From an uncultured Christensenellaceae bacterium (GTDB lineage Bacteria; Bacillota; Clostridia; Christensenellales; Pumilibacteraceae): DNA of 64,000 nt. Shown here piece after piece: positions 22,291 through 32,300 of this stretch. Below the pieces are notes generated by a model. The model was not told the origin of the DNA, ran no database searches, and saw nothing but the letters and a program-made list of their open reading frames with translations. Where the stretch lies: positions 558,001 through 622,000 of the forward strand of contig CAJULQ010000001.1 in the NCBI GenBank assembly GCA_910587595.1. Reading direction: 5' to 3'. Each line of letters starts with the position of its first letter. Position 1 is the stretch's first letter. Both the position numbers and the translations under genes were made by a program.

Positions 22291-23406
22291 CTATCTGTAA
22301 CGGATATATTCGACAAGCGACTTTACGGCGTTGGGGATAAAAGAGATACCCACGGAAACAAAGAAAAGGCAGACTATGGCGTACACCGTGGGATGCCGCA
22401 ATAGCGATTGTACGGTCACGGGCGACTTTGTTACGCCCTCCTCGATAACGATCAAAAACAGCAACCCCATAAAAATAAACAACGCCGCCACAAAAAGCTT
22501 GAGCAAAAAGACGCTTACGATCTCGTATCGATAAAAGGCAAGCACCACGAACAGCAGACCTATTCCTATGGGAAAACCGCCCACAATGGCGGGCATATCG
22601 CCCATAACGCGATAATATCCCAATAAAACGATCATAACGCCCAAAACAGTGCAGAGAATACCCGCGAAAAGCGCACCCGTTTCTATTTGTACGCGGTCGG
22701 CGTTTTCGTCGCTGCGTTTTAGGGCAGTGCTTGCCGCCGTGTCGCATGTCGGTTTTTCGGCACGCTCGTTGCCCTTTTTTGCTTTGCCGCTTTTTTTGCC
22801 TTTGGGAATTTTTATCTCTTCCAACATATCGCCCAAACACTTTTTGATCAAATATGCGTCGGCGGCGGGCGGCATACAAGGCACGGAGATCCGTTCGGTA
22901 TTTGCTCTGTAAAACACGAGAAAAAGACCCGCCCTCGACCGTATCATCGAACAAGCGGTCAGTTCGTTTTTATCTATAACTTGCTCTTTGCCTTTTGTTA
23001 CGATCACGATGCGGTCGTCGAAGATCCGCAAAGCGTTTTCACGGCTTTTATATTTGTCTGCCGTTTGCAATTCGCTTTGCAACGTTTCCATACTGCGGCG
23101 GGCTTCCGGATCGTGCGGACGGTACGTTTTGCTTATCATGCGCATAAACACGCCCCATAAGCCGAACACGGTAAGAACGGCGATCAAGATGACAACGCCC
23201 AGAATAACAAACAGCATGACGTAGTTTTTGATCACCGAAGAATGCTCGTAAAGCCGCAAATCGAGCACAAAATTCACGATACACCAAGCGGTGATAAGCA
23301 ACACGCAAAGCAAGATCCATATGGCCGTAAACGATTTGATATATCGCTTTCTTTGGTGTTTGGACATATCGAGCGCGTGCATTGCGTTGCTGTATTCGTA
23401 AAACAT
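22291..23406 (-). CDS. Multi-spanning membrane protein with a YcxB-like segment
   Basis: This 371-aa protein starts at the ATG at 23404-23406. Two N-terminal helices are followed by RIFDDRIVIVTKGKEQVIDK and LFLVFYRANTERISVP, a beta-rich cytosolic domain like YcxB. A lysine-rich linker (KGKKSGKAKKGNERAEK) and four C-terminal helices complete it. Function unknown. It starts two bases after the stop of the upstream membrane gene, so the two form an operon. The C-terminal four-helix addition is not part of usual YcxB proteins. Confidence 0.6.
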   Translation of the reverse strand: MFYEYSNAMHALDMSKHQRKRYIKSFTAIWILLCVLLITAWCIVNFVLDLRLYEHSSVIKNYVMLFVILGVVILIAVLTVFGLWGVFMRMISKTYRPHDPEARRSMETLQSELQTADKYKSRENALRIFDDRIVIVTKGKEQVIDKNELTACSMIRSRAGLFLVFYRANTERISVPCMPPAADAYLIKKCLGDMLEEIKIPKGKKSGKAKKGNERAEKPTCDTAASTALKRSDENADRVQIETGALFAGILCTVLGVMIVLLGYYRVMGDMPAIVGGFPIGIGLLFVVLAFYRYEIVSVFLLKLFVAALFIFMGLLFLIVIEEGVTKSPVTVQSLLRHPTVYAIVCLFFVSVGISFIPNAVKSLVEYIRYR

Positions 23407-23408
23407 AT

Positions 23409-24113
23409 TTACATTTGCTCCTTGCAAGGTGTATCGGGCTGTTTGGCCGCGCGCACCGCTTGCGACAGCGACAGCACCGAGATCGCCAACAAAAATCCCC
23501 ACACGGCGGCGCCCGTTACGGCGCTCAGCGTGAGCATGTCGCCGCGCATGCCGTTGCCGAACGTTACGATGAGCGTGTATTGCAACAACAGCACGGAAAC
23601 CAACGCGTCTTTGAAATAGATATTGCGCAAGATCTTTACGCTCGTGTTGGCGAACTTGCGCGTTTTGGCATAGTTCACCGAGCCGAACACCGCTTTATAC
23701 ACCGTGTAGGCGGCCACGGCGATGGCGGCCGTTTCCGAATAGCGAATTTCCCGCTTTTGCAACAGCATCAATATGATGGGCGCGACAAGCGCCGAATCGA
23801 GCAAAAACAGCAAAACGCTTTGCCACAGCAACAAGCCTTTGCGCTTTTGCTCCTTTTGGATTTCGCTTAAGTTTGCCCTATGGTATTTGTATTCCGCGGC
23901 ATACACCCACGAGCGCGCCACGATGAGCACGGCGTAATACACCGCTATGCCCAAATTCCACGCCGTTTTATACGCAAGCCCCAAAAAAGCGTTATACCCC
24001 GCAAACAGCGCCGTGCAAAAAAAGGAAAGGCCGGACGTCACGAACGTGCGAAATTCGTAATCGTTTTTCAAACGCTTTACATACTCTCGTTTTGTTCTTT
24101 GCCGCTCGGCCAT
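23409..24113 (-). CDS. Membrane protein, unknown
   Basis: This 234-aa protein has about five helices. N-terminal REYVKRLKNDYEFRTF is cytosolic and basic; then come GLSFFCTALFAGYNAFLGLA, a second hydrophobic pair, VLLFLLDSALVAPIILMLL and a last pair near the C-terminus. No family recognised. The ATG follows GGAG by seven bases. It is the first gene of a two-gene unit with the YcxB-like gene. It may be a partner in the same membrane complex, by position only. Confidence 0.6.
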   Translation of the reverse strand: MAERQRTKREYVKRLKNDYEFRTFVTSGLSFFCTALFAGYNAFLGLAYKTAWNLGIAVYYAVLIVARSWVYAAEYKYHRANLSEIQKEQKRKGLLLWQSVLLFLLDSALVAPIILMLLQKREIRYSETAAIAVAAYTVYKAVFGSVNYAKTRKFANTSVKILRNIYFKDALVSVLLLQYTLIVTFGNGMRGDMLTLSAVTGAAVWGFLLAISVLSLSQAVRAAKQPDTPCKEQM

Positions 24114-24205
24114 GTTTGCTCTCCGTTTGTTTTCGTCCGCACAAGATCATTCCCCTTTTGGCGCAAATTAAGACGCGCGCGAACGCCGCAACCGGTTTTC
24201 GTACG

Positions 24206-25609
24206 TTATTTCATGAACGCGAGAAAGGCTTTGTAATTGCTATACAGATCGGCTTTGGAGATAAGCTCATACGGCGCATGCATGGAAATGACGGGCACGC
24301 CCAGATCCACCGTATCGATATTGAGGTTGGCGATGAACTTGGCCACGGTGCCGCCGCCGCCCGCATCCACTTTGCCCAGCTCGGCCGTTTGCCACACCAC
24401 GCCCTCTTTTTCGAACATGCGGCGCACCTCGCCCACAAATTCGGCCGACGCATCGGACGATCCGCTCTTGCCGCGCGCGCCCGTGAACTTGTTCATGCAC
24501 GTGCCGCACGATAAAAACGCGGCGTTGGCGCGCTCGTATACTTCCGAAAAAGCGGGGTCGAACGCCGCCGTCACGTCGGACGAAAGGCATTTGGAGGCGG
24601 CGCGCACTTTACGGACGTTGGCCTTGAGCGCCGACGCGATCTCTTCCATAAGGTCTTCGAACAGTCTGCATTGCATGCCCGTAGTTCCCTCGCTGCCGAT
24701 CTCTTCTTTATCGGCAAGCACCACGATCACGGTGTGTTCGCTCTCGTTTTGCAGCAGCGCCGTGAGCGCGGGATACGCGCAAACGCGGTCGTCGTGCCCG
24801 TAGGCGCCCACCAACGCGCGGTCGAACCCTACGTCGCGCGCGGCAAACGCGGGCACGGCCGACAGCTCGGCAGATAAAAAGTCCTCTTCGCACATGCCGT
24901 ATTTTTCATGCAATATATTTAGCACGTTCAGCTTGATACGGTTTTCCACCGACGCGTCGGGATACGGCAACCCGCCCACCAATACGTTGAGCTGTTCGCC
25001 CTCTATTACCTTGCCCGCCGTTTTGGCCATTTGGTCGGCGCCCAAATGGGGCAAAAGATCGTTTATGTAAAACACGGGATCGTCCGCCGATTCGCCCACG
25101 CACACCTTTTTAACGGTGCCGTCGCGCAACACCGCCACGCCGTGCAAAGCAAGCGGAATGGCCGTCCATTGATACTTTTTGATGCCGCCGTAGTAGTGCG
25201 TTTTGAGTAGGCTCATGCCCCCTTCTTCGTACAACGGATTTTGCTTGATGTCTATGCGCGGCGCGTCTATATGCGACGCGATAATGCGAAAGCCGTCTGT
25301 TTCGGGATCTTTCGTGCCCACGCGGAACAGCATGATGCTTTTGCCGCGATTGATCAAATATTTTTTATCGCCCGCCTTTAGCGCATCGCCCAAACAATAG
25401 GGCGTAAATCCGTTTTTGCGCGCCTCGGCCTCGGCGTAGTCGCACGCCTCGCGCTCCGTTTTGGCGGCGTCCAAAAACGTTTTATACCCCTCGGCATACG
25501 CGAAAATGGCGTCGCGCTCGGCCTTGTCCGCCCGTTCGTAGTAGTTGCGCTTTTTATAGGAGAGCGACTCTTGCAACTGTTGCGCTTGCGTTTTATCTTC
25601 TTTTTTCAC
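24206..25609 (-). CDS. M18 family aminopeptidase
   Basis: This 467-aa zinc aminopeptidase has metal ligands and catalytic residues in IIASHIDAPRIDIKQNP, AYGHDDRVCAYPAL, VLADKEEIGSEGTTGMQ and VISMHAPYELISKADLY. These blocks follow the ApeA/aspartyl aminopeptidase order in a dodecameric cytosolic enzyme that trims acidic or neutral N-termini. The start is GTG at 25607-25609 with GGGAGG eight bases upstream. The gene is intact. Confidence 0.92.
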   Translation of the reverse strand: MKKEDKTQAQQLQESLSYKKRNYYERADKAERDAIFAYAEGYKTFLDAAKTEREACDYAEAEARKNGFTPYCLGDALKAGDKKYLINRGKSIMLFRVGTKDPETDGFRIIASHIDAPRIDIKQNPLYEEGGMSLLKTHYYGGIKKYQWTAIPLALHGVAVLRDGTVKKVCVGESADDPVFYINDLLPHLGADQMAKTAGKVIEGEQLNVLVGGLPYPDASVENRIKLNVLNILHEKYGMCEEDFLSAELSAVPAFAARDVGFDRALVGAYGHDDRVCAYPALTALLQNESEHTVIVVLADKEEIGSEGTTGMQCRLFEDLMEEIASALKANVRKVRAASKCLSSDVTAAFDPAFSEVYERANAAFLSCGTCMNKFTGARGKSGSSDASAEFVGEVRRMFEKEGVVWQTAELGKVDAGGGGTVAKFIANLNIDTVDLGVPVISMHAPYELISKADLYSNYKAFLAFMK

Positions 25610-25635
25610 GATCGTATCCTCCCGATCCTCGCTGT

Positions 25636-26604
25636 TTATTTACTCTCTGTTTGCCACACGATTTTGTCTTTGCGCACGTTGTCCCAAGCGAATGCGTCGG
25701 TCAGTTCGCGCAACGTAGCCGGACAAGGCTGTGGCCACACGCCCGCGGCATACGCCAGCTTGCCCAAAATTTGTTGCGGCGACATACGGTCGCACAACCG
25801 CGCCATGCCGTCGCCCTCGCTTTTGCTGAGCTTTCTGCCCGCGGGATCGCACACGAGCGGTATGTGATAATACGCGGGCGGACGGTAGCCGAGCAACCGC
25901 ATCAGCCATATCTGCCGCGGCGTGCTCGTCAACAGATCGTTGCCGCGCACCACCTCGGTAACGCCGCTTTCGCCGTCGTCTACGGCCACCGCCAACTGGT
26001 AGGCATATACGCCGTCGCTGCGCCGCAAGATAAAGTCGCCGCACGCCTCGCGCAAGTTTTGCTCGTATACGCCCGCCACCCCGTCCGCAAAACATATGCG
26101 CTCGTCGGGCACGGCGATGCGGTAGCACGGCTTGCGCGTTTTTTCCAATTGCGCCCGCTCGCTTTCGCTCCGTTTTCGGCACGTGCCCGCATAGACCACG
26201 CCGCCGTCGCGCAAACGCGGCGCCTCGGCCGCATGCAACGCCGCGCGCGTGCAATAGCAAGGGTACACCTCGGCTACGCCCCGCAAAACGTCTTCTTTGG
26301 CGCGATACACGTTGCCCCGTTCACTCTGCCACAGCGGCGGCGCGTCGCCTTGCAAGCCCAAATACGCCAGCGTAGCGAGCAATTTTTCGCCCGCGGCGCG
26401 CGGACAACGCGCCACATCGAGATCCTCGATGCGCACGAGATAGGCGCCGCCCTTTTTCTTGGCCGAAAGATAGGAAAGCAACGCGCACAGCAAATTGCCC
26501 GCATGCGGTTCGCCGCTCGGCGTGGGCGCAAATCGCCCCACTACGGGCGCGAGCAAACCGTCCGTTTGCCGCCCGCTCTTTTTCTCCGCCGCCCTATCTT
26601 CCAA
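25636..26604 (-). CDS. gluQ: Glutamyl-Q tRNA(Asp) synthetase
   Basis: This protein of up to 322 aa has the class I HIGH-like motif in RFAPTPSGEPHAGNLLCAL, the zinc site CYCTRAA and Cys later, and the signature KLSKSEGDGMARL. It lacks an anticodon-binding domain, as GluQRS does; the enzyme charges glutamate onto queuosine of tRNA-Asp. The TTG start at 26604 has no clear site. GTG at 26539-26541, just before GRFAPTPSG, fits the usual N-terminus better. Also called YadB. Its target tRNA-Asp(GTC) is at 10604. Confidence 0.88.
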   Translation of the reverse strand: MEDRAAEKKSGRQTDGLLAPVVGRFAPTPSGEPHAGNLLCALLSYLSAKKKGGAYLVRIEDLDVARCPRAAGEKLLATLAYLGLQGDAPPLWQSERGNVYRAKEDVLRGVAEVYPCYCTRAALHAAEAPRLRDGGVVYAGTCRKRSESERAQLEKTRKPCYRIAVPDERICFADGVAGVYEQNLREACGDFILRRSDGVYAYQLAVAVDDGESGVTEVVRGNDLLTSTPRQIWLMRLLGYRPPAYYHIPLVCDPAGRKLSKSEGDGMARLCDRMSPQQILGKLAYAAGVWPQPCPATLRELTDAFAWDNVRKDKIVWQTESK

Positions 26605-26623
26605 CGCGCGCTCGCAATTTCGC

Positions 26624-26854
26624 TCAGTTATCTAAAGATGCCAGCTCTTTGGTCAGTTTGCGAAGGTGCTCGCGTTCCAACTCGATGAGCGACGAAAACA
26701 CGCGGAAATATTCTTTGTCGGTTTCGTTGGGCTCTTTGTGGTTGAGAAAAGCCTCCAACAACGCCGCTTGCGAACGAATGCGTTTTTGTTCCAACGATTC
26801 GATCTCCGCCTCGCTTTCCGAGATAGCCTTTTTAAGGTCGTTCTTCTTAGACAT
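26624..26854 (-). CDS. Small coiled-coil protein, unknown
   Basis: This 76-aa, very charged protein is helical: KKAISESEAEIESLEQKRIR and ELEREHLRKLTKELASL frame a short turn. It is a predicted antiparallel coiled coil. The ATG follows AGGAG about eleven bases upstream. No family recognised. It lies between the phosphorelay and gluQ on the same strand. Confidence 0.6.
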   Translation of the reverse strand: MSKKNDLKKAISESEAEIESLEQKRIRSQAALLEAFLNHKEPNETDKEYFRVFSSLIELEREHLRKLTKELASLDN

Positions 26855-26901
26855 ACTGTTTTACTCTCCTATGTAATATCGATTTTATGGGGATAAACAA
26901 C

Positions 26902-27267
26902 TTAATTTTGCGCGGCCGCGCACGCGCGAATGGCGCGCACCGTCTGTTCGTGGTCGGCGCTTACGGCCGCCATCAGCGGCGCGAGATCGTCGCCGTACGT
27001 TTCCCGTCCGCGCAACGCCTCCGTTATGGCGTGCGCCGAGGCCGCCAACCGCGTTAAAGACAAGTTCATGCAAATACCTTTGAGCGTGTGCGCCGCGCGG
27101 AACGCCTCTTGGATATTATGCGCGGCAAGCGCCGATTGTAACAGCGAAAAACTGCCGTCGTCGGCCACCTTGCCCAAAAAGCGCATAACGCGCTCGTCGG
27201 TACGCAATCGTCCGATCGCGTCCTCGTAATCGCCGCCCATGGCTTGGTAACATTCTTTTACCGTCAT
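26902..27267 (-). CDS. Histidine phosphotransfer (HPt) protein
   Basis: This 121-aa all-helical HPt domain has the phosphoryl-accepting histidine in AFRAAHTLKGICMNL (His60). The kinase and response regulator precede it in one operon (12-base gap after the regulator). It likely carries phosphate between REC domains of the hybrid kinase and the REC of the HD-GYP/GGDEF protein. AGGAG nine bases before the ATG. The only substrates in sight are its operon partners. Confidence 0.88.
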   Translation of the reverse strand: MTVKECYQAMGGDYEDAIGRLRTDERVMRFLGKVADDGSFSLLQSALAAHNIQEAFRAAHTLKGICMNLSLTRLAASAHAITEALRGRETYGDDLAPLMAAVSADHEQTVRAIRACAAAQN

Positions 27268-27279
27268 ACCTTGTTTCTC

Positions 27280-29319
27280 CTATGACCGCGACGACGCGCA
27301 CGTGCCGTCGGCATAAAAAGCAAATCCGTTCTTTTTGTTGCGTTTCACTTCGTACATGGCCGCGTCGGCGCGACGGAATAACTCCTCGTAACTGCCGCCG
27401 AAATTTTCGGTGCACGCCACGCCCATGCTGATGCTCACGGCAAACTCCTTAAACGGCTCGCAAAGGCGATCGAAAATGCGTTTTAACTGCGGCGTGACGC
27501 TCTTTTTGTATTCCATGAACAAAATAAATTCGTCGCCGCCCATGCGCGCGGCCAGATCGGTGCTGCGTATGTTGCACTTAATGCGGCGCGCCACCTCTTC
27601 CAACACTTCGTCGCCGAACAAATGCCCGTAACTGTCGTTAGCTTGCTTGAAATTATCGAGATCGAACACCGCCAAGGCATACTGCTTATCGCCCGCATTT
27701 TGCAACAGCGCGGAAATGCGCGTTTTGGCGGCGGTGTGGTTGAGAAGCCCCGTGCGCTCGTCCTCTTCGGCTTTCTGCGCCCAAAAGGCCACGGCCGTCG
27801 CCTCGGCGTCTATGTCTACGATCTTGCCGATAGCGCCCTCGAACACGGGCGTTTCGCCCTCGCTCCACAGCGCCTTGGCCGTGACTTTACACCACACTTT
27901 GTCGCGGTTGATCTGCAAAAGATACTTGCCCGTGGCCACCGCGTTCTCGGGCGAAGTGGCGCGCAGTTTGCCCACAAAGTCGGCAAAGTTTTCTTTTCCG
28001 AACAACTTCGTCCACAACCGATCGGCAGACGGCTCGACGATCTTTTCGGGCAACCCCAACGAATCGGTGCTCTGCTCGGACAGCTTGATCATTTCGGGCA
28101 CCGCATTGTATTCGAACACGATGTCGCGCGAAAGATCGGACAAAAACTTGAACTTCATGCGCTCTTGCTCCAATAGGCGCACCGACCGCGCGGAGGCGTC
28201 CGTTCCGCCCGTTTTGAGCATGCGTTGCACGGTGTTGCGAATACTGTCGTCGGTGGCGTGCCCGAACGACGCCACATGCAGTTCGCTCTCCAGCTTTTGG
28301 GAAATGTCTTGCAAACATTCGAGCAACACTGGATTGAACGCGCCGCACTCGCCGTTCGCGATCATGCGCAAAGCGGCCTCGTGCGAAAAGGGCGGTTTAT
28401 ACACCCGCTCGCTGGTGAGCGCGTCGTACACGTCGGCAATGGCCACCACTTGCGCCGCAATGGGTATGTCGTCGCCCTTCAGCCCGTCGGGATAGCCGCC
28501 GCCGTCATACCGCTCGTGGTGATACCGGCAAATATCGTGCGCCACGCGCACGAGCGCGTCGTTGCGGCGAAAAGGGATATTTTGTAACATCTTCGCGCCT
28601 TCCACCGTGTGCCGTTTCATGATCTCGAATTCTTCGGGCGTGAGCCGCCCCGGCTTGTTGAGCACCTCGGCGGGCACCGATATTTTGCCGATATCGTGCA
28701 GCGCCGACGCGTTGCCTATCATGTGGATCTCTTGTTCGGTAAGCGCGTACGCCTTAGACTTTTCGGCCAAGCGGCGCAACAGCAGCTCGGTGATCACGTG
28801 CACGTGCAAAACGTGCAACCCGCTTTCGCCGTTGCGAAATTCCACGATGTGCGAAAGAATTTCTATCATCAAGCTGTTGTCTTTTTCTTTTTGATACATT
28901 TGGTCGGACAACAACTCGGCCATTTCTTTTTGTTTTACGGTGAGAAGATAGTTGCTGGTAACGCGGTGTTTTACGGTGCGCTCGTCGAACGGTCGGCTGA
29001 TGTAATCGATGGCGCCGAGATCGTAAGCGCGGTCGATATATGCGCCGCCCGTTTCGGCGGAGATCATGATAACGGGAATGGTTTTAATCCAACCTTTCTC
29101 GTTCATCATGCCAAGCACCTCGAACCCGTCCATTTCGGGCATGACGATATCTAAGAGCATCAGCGAGATCTCCAACTCGTGCTCGTGCAATATCTCTATG
29201 GCTTGCATGCCGTTTTCCGCCTCGAGAATATCGAACGTATCGCAAAGCATGTCGCTCAATAGCGAGCGGTTCAGCTCGGAATCGTCCACGATAAGGATTT
29301 TCTTGTTGGCTTGGTTCAT
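27280..29319 (-). CDS. REC-HD-GYP-GGDEF response regulator
   Basis: This 679-aa protein starts at the ATG at 29317-29319, overlapping the kinase stop as ATGA. The receiver (about 1-125) has the aspartate in LMLLDIVMPEMDGF (Asp57). The HD-GYP domain (about 150-345) shows ALHDIGKISVP and RYHHERYDGGGYPDG, a full metal site. A middle region, perhaps PAS, precedes the GGDEF domain (about 520-655) with ARMGGDEFILF. GGDEF makes cyclic-di-GMP and HD-GYP degrades it, so this is a dual enzyme under phosphorelay control. Both motifs look intact, so net activity cannot be read from sequence. The next gene is the HPt protein. Confidence 0.9.
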   Translation of the reverse strand: MNQANKKILIVDDSELNRSLLSDMLCDTFDILEAENGMQAIEILHEHELEISLMLLDIVMPEMDGFEVLGMMNEKGWIKTIPVIMISAETGGAYIDRAYDLGAIDYISRPFDERTVKHRVTSNYLLTVKQKEMAELLSDQMYQKEKDNSLMIEILSHIVEFRNGESGLHVLHVHVITELLLRRLAEKSKAYALTEQEIHMIGNASALHDIGKISVPAEVLNKPGRLTPEEFEIMKRHTVEGAKMLQNIPFRRNDALVRVAHDICRYHHERYDGGGYPDGLKGDDIPIAAQVVAIADVYDALTSERVYKPPFSHEAALRMIANGECGAFNPVLLECLQDISQKLESELHVASFGHATDDSIRNTVQRMLKTGGTDASARSVRLLEQERMKFKFLSDLSRDIVFEYNAVPEMIKLSEQSTDSLGLPEKIVEPSADRLWTKLFGKENFADFVGKLRATSPENAVATGKYLLQINRDKVWCKVTAKALWSEGETPVFEGAIGKIVDIDAEATAVAFWAQKAEEDERTGLLNHTAAKTRISALLQNAGDKQYALAVFDLDNFKQANDSYGHLFGDEVLEEVARRIKCNIRSTDLAARMGGDEFILFMEYKKSVTPQLKRIFDRLCEPFKEFAVSISMGVACTENFGGSYEELFRRADAAMYEVKRNKKNGFAFYADGTCASSRS

Positions 29320-32300
29320 TTGCGTTCTCCGAGGATATCGGCCAAACACGCCTTGAGCGCGGGCATATCGATGGGTTTGGCCAAATGCGCGTTCATGCCC
29401 GACGCGAGCGCCGATTTCACGTCGTCGTCGAAAGCGTTGGCCGTCATGGCGATGATGGGAATGGTTTTGGCTTGGCTGTGCTTGCCCGCGCGAATGGCGC
29501 GCGTGGCCTCGTAACCGTTCATTACGGGCATTTGCACGTCCATAAAGATCACGTCGTACTGCCCCTCGGCCGACTGCTCGAATTTTTCGAGCGCCTCTTT
29601 GCCGTCGGCGGCCACGTCGCATTGCACGCCCTCTATATCCATAAGTTCCAAAAGGATCTCGGCGTTGATCTCGTTGTCCTCGGCGGCCAACACTTTCAGC
29701 CCGCGCAAAGAATATTCTTCGATCTTTGCGGGTTTTTCTTGCTTGGCGCCCGTGTCGCGTATTTGCACGATGGCGTTGCGGAAGTTGGAAACAAAGAACG
29801 GTTTGGGCAAGAAGTAATCGATGCCCGCCGCTTTGGCCTCCTCTTCTATCTCGTCGAAACTGTAAGATGTGAGCACCATGATGGGAACGTCGCGCCCCAC
29901 CTTTTCGCGAATGCGCTTGGCCGTTTCCACGCCGTCCATTTCGGGCATTTTCCAATCGAGCAACACCATGTGATAGTCTTTGTTCGCCTTCACGGCTTTA
30001 GACACCATGCTCACCGCCGTTTTGCCGTTCAGCGCATACGAAATTTGCACGCCCGTATCGCGCATCAGTTCGCGGATATCCAGACAAACGTCTTCTTCGT
30101 CGTCTACCACCAACACGTTGGTCACGTTGTTGTGCTTCCAAAAATCGCCGTCGGGTTGCAGTTTGTCCGCCACGGCAAGCTCTAGCTCCACCGTGAACGT
30201 GCTGCCCTTGCCGAGCTCGCTCTCCACCGACAGCGTGCCCCCCATGAGATCCACGATATTTTTGGAGATGGCCATGCCAAGCCCCGTGCCTTGTATCTCC
30301 TTTGTTTGGGAGGTCACTTCGCGGGCGAACGGCTCGAACACCGTTTGCAAGAACGATTCGCTCATGCCGAGGCCGTTGTCTTTCACTTCGAACCGAAGGT
30401 GCGCATGGTTGTGCACCTTGGTTTGCATAGACTCCACCGTCAGATCGATCTTGCCGCCCTCCGGCGTGTATTTCACGGCGTTAGATAAAAGATTGAGCAA
30501 TACTTGGTTGAGCCGCAAACGGTCGCCGCACACCACTTCGGGCATCTTGCCGCGCGTGTGCACGTCGAACGCGTGCCGCTTGGCCTTGGCTTGCGCCGCC
30601 ACCATGGCGTAGATCTCTTCCAAAAATTCGGGCAAATCGAACTCTTCGATATGCAACGACGTTTTGCCGCTCTCTATCTTGCTCATGTCCAAAATATCGT
30701 TTATAAGGCTTAAGAGGTGTTGCCCCGAAAAAGCGATCTTGCGGATATAGGCGCGCACCTTGTCGGGCTTGTCGGCATCTTTGGCAAGCAAAGTGGAATA
30801 CCCTATTATGGCGTTCATGGGCGTGCGGATATCGTGCGACATATTGGCCAAGAAGTTGCTTTTGGCCGCGTTGGCCGACTTGGCGATGTCCAGCGCTTGC
30901 GCGAGATCGTTGCTCATTTTGCGGTCTTTGGTGCGGTCGGAGAACATGAGGATGCAACTGTCTTTGCCTTGGTAAGCCGAATGATACAGCGTCATGTGGA
31001 ACCAATATGTTTTGTCCTCGGTCATGTGTTTCATGGGCAAATCGGTTTCCCACGTTTTGCCGAGCGGCAGTTCTTTGAGTCCGTCGGTGGTAAACGCCTT
31101 GTAAGAACCAACGGCGGCGTCTAACAAGCGGCGCGCGTCCGCTTTTACCGTTTCTATATCCAAGCCGAGCACCTCGACCACGTTGGCGCTCACATACTCG
31201 GCCGCAAACGTGTCGGGCGAAAACAGCACGAAAATATCGCGGCTGTTGCGCGTGAGCAGATCGAAAAGATTTTCGCGCGACTTCACTTCCAACTCTTTTT
31301 CTTTCATGCGGCGGCGATTGATCATCACGAGCACCCACGTGATGGTAACGGCCACCGTAAAGAAGATAAGCGCCATGACCGCAATGGTCACGTTGCGAAA
31401 ACGGTTCATGCTGCGGTTGACCACATTAGAGCGCACCACGCCCAAAAGCATCCAATCGCCGAAACCGATGGGCGTATACGTCAAATAGTATTCGGCGCCG
31501 TCGCGCTTAAAGAGCACGGTGTCCGCGCCTTGCGAGCCGTCTTGCCTGTCGGCTTGCCAATCGTTCGCGATCTCCGCTATGCTCTTGCCGCGCACCACCT
31601 TGCCGCCTTGCAAGTAGCTCAGATAATTGGTAACGCCGCCGGAGTAGTTGCTTTCGCCCAACAAGATTTCGCCGTCGGGCAACGCTATATACCATTCGCC
31701 GTCTTCCCCGAACGTTTGGATGGAAAGCGCGGCGCGCATTTTTTCCTCTTTATAAGTGATGCCTATGGCCGAATAGGCAAAGCCGTCGAACGTTTTGCTT
31801 TCCGAAACTTCTACGGCAAACATCATAAAAGCGTCGCCGTTTTCGTCCCTACACGCCACGCCGCCCTTTTTTTGCGCCAACAACCCCGCCATACTGCGGC
31901 GAGTCTTCATGGTAACGACTTGCCCGTTTACGGGTTTGCAACGCACCGCGTGTTTATACGTTTGGGTATCGGCCGCGCTCGCTCCGTCTTGCGGCTCGTT
32001 GGCGTCGATAAAGTAAAATTCGTCGAACAGCCAATTTTGCTTTTGCGCCGCCATGAATTCCGACAATTCGTCGCGGCGATCCTCGCCCTCCGCGCCGCCG
32101 CCGTTTATGACGTCTACCGAGTTTTTAAGGTATTGATCCCAGCTCGTGAGCAAGTCGCGGTTGTTTTGCACTTGTTGCGAAAACACGGCGTTTACTTGCG
32201 AATAGATCTCGCCCAAATGTTCTTTGCTCTCTTTGAACACGTGTCGATCGGCAAACAAAGAATACAGCACGGCCGTGACCGCTACCGCAACGAAACACAC

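Noticed and set aside
26539..26604. TTG-started N-terminal extension of GluQRS
   Set aside because: Not fully rejected: it is kept in the coordinates, but a GTG just before GRFAPTPSG fits the family better and no ribosome site supports the TTG.
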